A stretch of DNA of 35,260 nt from Deltaproteobacteria bacterium (GTDB taxonomy: Bacteria; Desulfobacterota; GWC2-55-46; DRQE01). The translations under genes and the position numbers were made by a program. The notes beneath the pieces are model-generated. The model was not told the origin of the DNA. It made no database searches and saw only the letters and a list, made by a program, of their open reading frames with translations. Below, in pieces: positions 30,496 to 35,260 of the stretch (position 1 is the stretch's first letter; the number at the start of each line of letters is the position of its first letter). The stretch is taken from assembly GCA_016219105.1 (NCBI GenBank), contig JACRCI010000046.1, positions 1 to 35,260 on the forward strand, in the 5' to 3' direction.

Positions 30496-32826
30496 TTAGC
30501 TTTCAATTCCCCTACCCTTTACCCTCTCCCTCACCCTCTCCCATGCGACCGCGGCCTGTCCGAGGGCAATTCCTCCGTCGTTTATCGGGATCTGCTCGTT
30601 ATGAAAAACCCTCATCCCGTCTTCGGCAAGTCTTTTAACCGCCCCGGTTAAAAGACGGAAGTTCTGAAACACCCCGCCGCTTAAAACGACCGTGTCTATC
30701 GAGGTCGCATCCCTGAGCCTCTTTACGGTTTCAGCTATTATCTCAACCGTTGTATTGTGAAAAACAGCCGAGATGACGCCTCCTGGGCGTCCTTTTTTCA
30801 TGTCCTGGACTATCGCCCGTATCAAGGGGGCCGTGTCAATCTCCATCACCCCGCCGTCCGCCACCTCGAAGGGGTAAACACCCGCCGTATCCAGAGCGGC
30901 CTTTTCAAGGGCTATAGCCGCCTCTGCCTCGAACGTCGAGACGTCGGTTATCCCGAGTATCGAGGATACCGCGTCAAAAAGGCGTCCGGCGCTCGATGTA
31001 AGAGGAGAGTTTATCCCCTCCTGTATCATCTTTGTAACCAACTGTATCCTATCCCGGCCTATCCTTTCAACAAAAAACGGGGCAAGATGCGGGAAACCCT
31101 CGCCCAGGGCCGAATAGAGATAGCTCGTTGCCATCCTCCACGGCTGCCGCACCGCCGCGTCGGCCCCTGGCATGGGGACGTATTTAAGATGGGCTATCCT
31201 TGAAAAACCAGCGCGCGAGGCGATGATAAACTCGCCTCCCCACACCCGTCCGTCCGCGCCGTAGCCGGTGCCGTCGAACGATACGCCTATGACGTCGTTG
31301 TCGAGGCCGTGTTCGGCCATCGCGCTTACGATATGGGCGTGGTGGTGCTGGACCGCCACCGCGTTTAAGTCCGGGATATCCTCGTTTTCCTTGCACTCCA
31401 TCGCCAACGCGGTCGAGAGATAGTCCGGGTGCATGTCATACGCGACAATACGCGGCCTTACCCTGAACGTGTTCCTGAGGTTTTTAATCGTTTCACGGCA
31501 GAAATCGAGGGATTCGAGGTTCGTTACGTCCCCCATGTGCTGGCTCAGGATGGAGTATCTTCCCTTTGTAAGCGCGAACGTGTTTTTAAGTTCCGCCCCG
31601 GAGGCGAAGACCGAACCCATCTCAGCGCCGCAGTCCACCACGCCTGGGGTATAGCCCCTTGCCCGCCGCAGGACCATGGTCTTGCCCGTGTCCTTCTTAA
31701 GCCGCACTATCGAATCGTCAACCCTCATGTAGATGTCCCTATCGTGGAGGAGGAAAAAATCCGCTGCGAAGGAGAGCTTTTCCACGGCCTCTTCGTTCGA
31801 TATCACGATGGGCTCATCCGCGACGTTCCCGCTCGTCATGACGAGGGCGGCAAATCCGTCGAGGACGAGATGATGGAGCGGCGTATAGGGGAGCATTACG
31901 CCGAAGGTGGATGTAGACGGGGCTACGTGTTCTGAAACGAGACTTTCGGGGCCGCGCTTTTCGAGTATGACTATGGGCCGTATCCTCCCGGAGAGGATAT
32001 CCTCCTCTTTTCCGTCCGTTCGGGCGTATCCCCTGACGCTCGGTATATCCGGCGACATGAGGGCAAAGGGTTTGTTGGATTTTCTCTTCCTCTCCCTCAG
32101 CCTCTTGACCGCCTTGTCATTGGCCGCGTCGCAGGCTATATGGAACCCCCCGAGCCCTTTTATCGCCACGACGGCCCCTTCCCTCAAAAAATCCTTCACG
32201 AGTTCTATGGCGTCGCTGCCTCTGGCGTACGCATTGCCGGGGCTGTCTCCTTTTTTCACAAGCCACACGCGCGGCCCGCACACCCCGCAGGCGTTTGGCT
32301 GCGCGTGGAAGCGGCGGTCGGCCGGGTCATTATATTCCGCCTCGCACTGGCCGCACATCTTGAACCTCGCCATGGTCGTAGAGGGGCGGTCGTACGGGAT
32401 ATCGAGGATGATGGAATAACGCGGGCCGCAGTTGGTGCAGTTTATAAAGGGATACCCGTGGCGCCTGTTCAAGGGGTCTTTCATCTCCCTCAGGCAGTCG
32501 TCGCAGGTGGCCACGTCAGGGGATACGAGGGCGAATTTACCCTCTTCTTTTTGGCTTTCCCTTATTGTGAAGCCTGTGTATGGCGCGCCGGGGTCCGTGG
32601 GGACGGCTTTTGCCGTGAGCGAATCTATGCGGGAAAGCGGCGGCGCGGACGCCTGTATCTCGGCGATGAACCCGTCCATGCAATCGCCTTCGGCCTCTAT
32701 GACCACGCCATCGGAGGTGTTCTGGCAGAACCCCCTGATATCGCGGCGCTTCGCGAGGTTATAGACAAAGGGGCGGAAACCCACTCCCTGCACGACCCCT
32801 TTTATGAGTATCCTCACCCTGCCCAC
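30496..32826 (-). CDS. hypF: carbamoyltransferase HypF
   Basis: HypF makes carbamoyl-adenylate from carbamoyl phosphate and transfers the group to HypE. The 776-aa protein has an acylphosphatase domain (ILIKGVVQGVGFRPFVYNLA), two zinc fingers (CDDCLREM ... CTNCGPRYS; CGQCEAEY ... CGVCGP), a YrdC-like domain (IELVKDFLREGAVVAIKGLGGFHIACDA) and a Kae1-like domain (QHHHAHIVSAMAEHG, GVSFDGTGYGADGRVWGGEF, VVLSGGVFQN). The start is GTG, 1 nt after the protease stop, so translation is probably coupled. Confidence 0.96.
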   Translation of the reverse strand: MGRVRILIKGVVQGVGFRPFVYNLAKRRDIRGFCQNTSDGVVIEAEGDCMDGFIAEIQASAPPLSRIDSLTAKAVPTDPGAPYTGFTIRESQKEEGKFALVSPDVATCDDCLREMKDPLNRRHGYPFINCTNCGPRYSIILDIPYDRPSTTMARFKMCGQCEAEYNDPADRRFHAQPNACGVCGPRVWLVKKGDSPGNAYARGSDAIELVKDFLREGAVVAIKGLGGFHIACDAANDKAVKRLRERKRKSNKPFALMSPDIPSVRGYARTDGKEEDILSGRIRPIVILEKRGPESLVSEHVAPSTSTFGVMLPYTPLHHLVLDGFAALVMTSGNVADEPIVISNEEAVEKLSFAADFFLLHDRDIYMRVDDSIVRLKKDTGKTMVLRRARGYTPGVVDCGAEMGSVFASGAELKNTFALTKGRYSILSQHMGDVTNLESLDFCRETIKNLRNTFRVRPRIVAYDMHPDYLSTALAMECKENEDIPDLNAVAVQHHHAHIVSAMAEHGLDNDVIGVSFDGTGYGADGRVWGGEFIIASRAGFSRIAHLKYVPMPGADAAVRQPWRMATSYLYSALGEGFPHLAPFFVERIGRDRIQLVTKMIQEGINSPLTSSAGRLFDAVSSILGITDVSTFEAEAAIALEKAALDTAGVYPFEVADGGVMEIDTAPLIRAIVQDMKKGRPGGVISAVFHNTTVEIIAETVKRLRDATSIDTVVLSGGVFQNFRLLTGAVKRLAEDGMRVFHNEQIPINDGGIALGQAAVAWERVRERVKGRGIES

Positions 32827-32827
32827 T

Positions 32828-33349
32828 TTAAACCCCGCGCCTTTGTTTTCTCTTGAGCCTCACCCCTGACTTGAGAAGTTCGCCCTCGACCGATTTTATT
32901 AAAGCAGGCAGTCTTGACTCAATAAGGGGCGAAAGCCCAAGCCCCGGGGAGATATCAAAAGGTTCCATGCCAAGCACGATAGTCCCGGGGAGTTTCCCTT
33001 CAAGCGACGCCGCTTCGAGGAGTTCCTTTACGCCGAGTCCGTGGAGGCTTGAAAGCGGGCGGCGCGCCGCGGAGAATTTTTCAGCGCCCAACCTGTAAAC
33101 CGCGCCGGGCCGTTGCCCCCCCCTTATCGCGTCTATTATTATCACGTAGGCGCGGCCTTTTATGACGGGGAGGAGGTTCAGCCCGCCCGTCCCTCCGTCA
33201 ACCAAAGACACGGAAGGAGGGATGGAATAGTCGGCGGCGAGGCGTTCAACGGCCCTCACCCCCAGCCCCTCGTCCGAAAGCAGCACGTTCCCGACGCCGA
33301 GCACGAGGATCTTTTTCTTGCCGCGCCCCCCGTTCATTCCCCCACTCAT
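32828..33349 (-). CDS. [NiFe]-hydrogenase maturation protease (M52 family)
   Basis: This endopeptidase removes the large-subunit C-terminal tail after nickel insertion. It has ILVLGVGNVLLSDEGLGVRAVE with the metal-ligand Glu, VIIIDAIRGG with the Asp, and SLHGLGVKELL with the His. The 173-aa form starts at ATG 33349, overlapping the upstream stop (ATGA); ATG 33337 is an alternative. Subtype (HyaD, HoxM, HycI, HybD) cannot be fixed without its partner. The C-terminal RLKRKQRRGV is basic. Confidence 0.92.
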   Translation of the reverse strand: MSGGMNGGRGKKKILVLGVGNVLLSDEGLGVRAVERLAADYSIPPSVSLVDGGTGGLNLLPVIKGRAYVIIIDAIRGGQRPGAVYRLGAEKFSAARRPLSSLHGLGVKELLEAASLEGKLPGTIVLGMEPFDISPGLGLSPLIESRLPALIKSVEGELLKSGVRLKRKQRRGV

Positions 33350-34965
33350 TCCCGATGTCCGCTTTCGAGCACGCCGTAAGCTATGTTGCATGCGTAAGAG
33401 TTTATCCTCTTCAGGTTGGCCAGCACGTCGAGGTGGATGGAACTCGTGTCTATTGATTCCTTGAGCCCCCTGTGGAGTCTGTCTATATGGGCCTCCCTCA
33501 TCTGCTTTTCCATCTCGGCTATCCGCGCCTTATGGGCAAGGAGCCTGCGGGAAAGCCCGGAGTCGCTCGATGCGAACGCGGCCACGCCTTCCTTGAAATT
33601 CTCCATTACCCGCAGGTGGAGTTCCACTATGTCCTTCATCCCCTCGGCCGAGAACGAAAAGCCCCCCTTCAATTTCTTCCGCGCCAGTTCCATGAGGTTT
33701 TTGTCTATCACGTCCCCCATGTTCTCCATGTTGTTGGTGAACGTGAGTATCTCGAACTCCCTGCGGGCCTCGTCCGCGGTGAGGCTTTCCTTCGCGAGCT
33801 TCGTCAGATACAGCTTTATCTCCCTGTCGAGGAGGTCCACGTCGTTATCCATATCCTGTATCCCGTCTATCAGCGAAAAGTCGTTTTTCCTGAACGCCTC
33901 GATCGAATCCTTAAGCATCTCCTCCGCCGTGTCGGCGAGTCTCAGCGCCTCGCGCGTGGCCTGTCCGAGCGCGAGCGGCGGATGGGCCAGCACGAGCGGG
34001 TCGAGATACCTCGGCCCGGCTTTTCTATCCTCCGCCTTAAGCGGAAGAAAATGCTGCACCATGGTCGTAAGGGGCCCGGTGAACGGCAGGAACATGGCCG
34101 CTATCCCAATGTTGAAAAACGTGTGCGCGTAGGCGACCTGACGGGCGACCTCATGGCTCGGAAGGCTTACGAGGCGCGTAAAAACCCCCAACAGCGGCAG
34201 TACGATGATAACCCCGGTCACCTTGAAAATCACGTGCGCCAGCGCGACCCTCTTCGCGTCCGGCGGGGCACCCATGCTCGATATCGCCGCGCTTACGCAC
34301 GTGCCGATATTGGCCCCCAACACGACCGGCACGGCCGCGTCCAGCGTAAGGAGCCCGGAATGCGCGAAGGTTATGGCTATCGCGAGGGTGGCCGCGCTCG
34401 ACTGCAGGAGCGAGGTCGCCAGGGCCGCGATTATTATCCCGGCCGCCGGGTCCCTGCTGAATCCGAGGAGGAATTCCGCGAGGAGCGGGTTTTCCGCGAG
34501 CGGCGAGAACGTGTCCATAAGGATCTTAAGCGCGAGGAATATAAACCCGGCGCCGAGTATCGCAAGCCCCGCGTCACGGGCCGCGCCGCCCTTTGAAAGA
34601 AATCTTAATAATATCCCCGTCCCGACGATGGGTATCGCGTAGGCGTATACCCTGAAGGTTATTATCTGGACGGTGAGGGTCGTGCCGATGTCCGCCCCCA
34701 ATATCACACCCATCGTCTGGGAGAGGCTCATAAGCCCGCTCCCCACCAATCCGACGAGTATGACGGTCGTCGCGCTCGAGCTCTGAAGGAGCGCGGTTAT
34801 GGCCGCGCCTACAATGACCCCTTTGACCCTGTTTCCGGTCGCGGCAAGCAAAAACCCCCTGAGTCTGGCCCCCGCGGCCCTCTGGAGCCCGTCCCCGGCA
34901 AGCCTCATGCCATAGAGGAGGAGCATCACCCCGCCGAAAAAACTGAATATCGCGAATGAAGTCAT
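33346..34965 (-). CDS. Na/Pi cotransporter family protein with PhoU-like domain
   Basis: A 539-aa integral membrane protein with the duplicated NaPi-II core: first repeat ALLQSSSATTVILVGLVGSG, second LLQSSAATLAIAITFA, each followed by GADIGTT / GANIGTC. The C-terminal ~190 residues form a PhoU-like helical domain (LRLADTAEEMLKDSIEAF ... LTFTNNMENMGDVIDKNLMEL). It probably exchanges phosphate across the inner membrane. I chose ATG 34965 (AAGGA 6 nt upstream, protein starts directly at the first helix). It heads the hydrogenase maturation operon, overlapping the protease gene, an unusual partner. Confidence 0.9.
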   Translation of the reverse strand: MTSFAIFSFFGGVMLLLYGMRLAGDGLQRAAGARLRGFLLAATGNRVKGVIVGAAITALLQSSSATTVILVGLVGSGLMSLSQTMGVILGADIGTTLTVQIITFRVYAYAIPIVGTGILLRFLSKGGAARDAGLAILGAGFIFLALKILMDTFSPLAENPLLAEFLLGFSRDPAAGIIIAALATSLLQSSAATLAIAITFAHSGLLTLDAAVPVVLGANIGTCVSAAISSMGAPPDAKRVALAHVIFKVTGVIIVLPLLGVFTRLVSLPSHEVARQVAYAHTFFNIGIAAMFLPFTGPLTTMVQHFLPLKAEDRKAGPRYLDPLVLAHPPLALGQATREALRLADTAEEMLKDSIEAFRKNDFSLIDGIQDMDNDVDLLDREIKLYLTKLAKESLTADEARREFEILTFTNNMENMGDVIDKNLMELARKKLKGGFSFSAEGMKDIVELHLRVMENFKEGVAAFASSDSGLSRRLLAHKARIAEMEKQMREAHIDRLHRGLKESIDTSSIHLDVLANLKRINSYACNIAYGVLESGHRE

Positions 34966-35002
34966 AACCGTCCTTGAAACACCTTTATTTTCCGCTGGTT
35001 TT

Positions 35003-35031
35003 ATCTTAGCTCCACTTCCCTCTCCGCGCAA
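35003..35031 (-). promoter_or_regulatory. candidate promoter of the Na/Pi-hyp operon
   Basis: Minus strand TTGCGC (35031-35026), 17 nt, TAAGAT (35008-35003). Hexamers are moderate matches but spacing is ideal and the ATG is about 38 nt downstream of the -10. Confidence 0.5.
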
Positions 35032-35094
35032 GGCGATTTTATGGCGCAGGCGCTATTTCTCCTTTCTTTCCGCTTTTCCGTTTCTGTTTTTACC

Positions 35095-35122
35095 TTGCTT
35101 TTTCAGGGGCTGAAAGTATAAT
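35095..35122 (+). promoter_or_regulatory. candidate promoter directed out of the window
   Basis: TTGCTT (35095-35100), 16 nt, TATAAT (35117-35122). It points into the palindromic element at the edge; the downstream gene is not visible. Confidence 0.4.
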
Positions 35123-35134
35123 CTAAGGAAGGTC

Positions 35135-35260
35135 TGATTAATTCTCTTTTTGTCATTGCGAGCCGCGTTTTTGCGGCGAAGCAATCTCGTAACTCACTGA
35201 TTTGCCTATAGGACGAGATTGCTTCGCTACGCTCGCAATGACGGGACTGGGAATTAATCA
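35135..35260. mobile_element. MITE-like palindromic element
   Basis: Outer arms TGATTAATTC (35135-35144) and GAATTAATCA (35251-35260) are perfect inverted repeats, as are GTCATTGCGAGC (35152-35163) / GCTCGCAATGAC (35231-35242) and CGAAGCAATCTCGT (35177-35190) / ACGAGATTGCTTCG (35213-35226). A small CCGC/GCGG hairpin lies inside the left arm. There is no coding capacity. The GTCATTGCGAGC core resembles a repeat family common in environmental bacterial genomes. The element may continue past the window edge. Confidence 0.8.

Noticed and set aside
33472-34596. Plus-strand ORF of 374 aa opposite the Na/Pi transporter
   Set aside because: Antisense shadow; extremely Arg/His-rich and without motifs.

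Overview
The window reads as chromosome of a Gram-negative, moderately GC-rich bacterium, most like the Desulfobacterota / former Deltaproteobacteria or a neighbouring phylum. I infer this from two gene orders common there: mutS-amiC-glnD-xerD, and surE-pcm-yqaA-nlpD-rpoS. A heptose-bisphosphate phosphatase, AMIN-domain amidase, NlpD and a SPOR protein imply an outer membrane. ATP-citrate lyase genes plus a [NiFe]-hydrogenase maturation block suggest an H2-linked organism able to run citrate cleavage (reverse TCA). No hydrogenase structural genes and no other rTCA genes are visible, so that physiology is inference.

Layout. 131-4263 (+): aclB-aclA; AclA is unusually long at 905 aa. 4287-5162: a terminator, a consensus-like promoter and a SPOR-domain protein. 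5201-7211: miaB and a DUF151 bifunctional nuclease. 7289-10565: a degenerate GGDEF protein, a receiver-PATAN-GTPase-like protein and a PHP phosphoesterase, joined by stop/start overlaps. 10513-14024: a PQQ beta-propeller protein and a GH57 glycosidase. 14075-21659: mutS, amiC, glnD, xerD. 21781-23347 (-): a stand-alone Lrp/AsnC RAM-domain protein, gmhB and tRNA-Arg(CCT). 23434-27891 (-): surE, pcm, yqaA, nlpD, rpoS, apt, with a good rpoS promoter at the 3' end of nlpD. 28140-34965 (-): a Na/Pi cotransporter, a hydrogenase maturation protease, then hypF, hypC, hypD, hypE with tight overlaps. The right edge is a 126-nt inverted-repeat (MITE-like) element.

Main discovery. A dispersed 21-bp element, built from CCAACCAG followed by a hairpin core CCGTC-CTC-GACGG, occurs in both intergenic and coding DNA. 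It is 7 codons long and has no stop codon in any of six frames. It sits in frame inside miaB (several sites), mutS, rpoS, hypD, xerD, the SPOR gene and the end of the PQQ gene, apparently always in linkers, loops or termini. Some copies differ by changes on both sides of the hairpin that keep the pairing. Antisense-oriented coding copies use one reading frame (R-x-G-R-[LM]). This resembles the logic of Rickettsia palindromic elements, in an unrelated-looking sequence.

A second repeat, an 18-bp tandem array directly before surE, carries an SD-like AGGA and a TTG or TTC codon in each unit. All calls come from reading the sequence; no searches were run.
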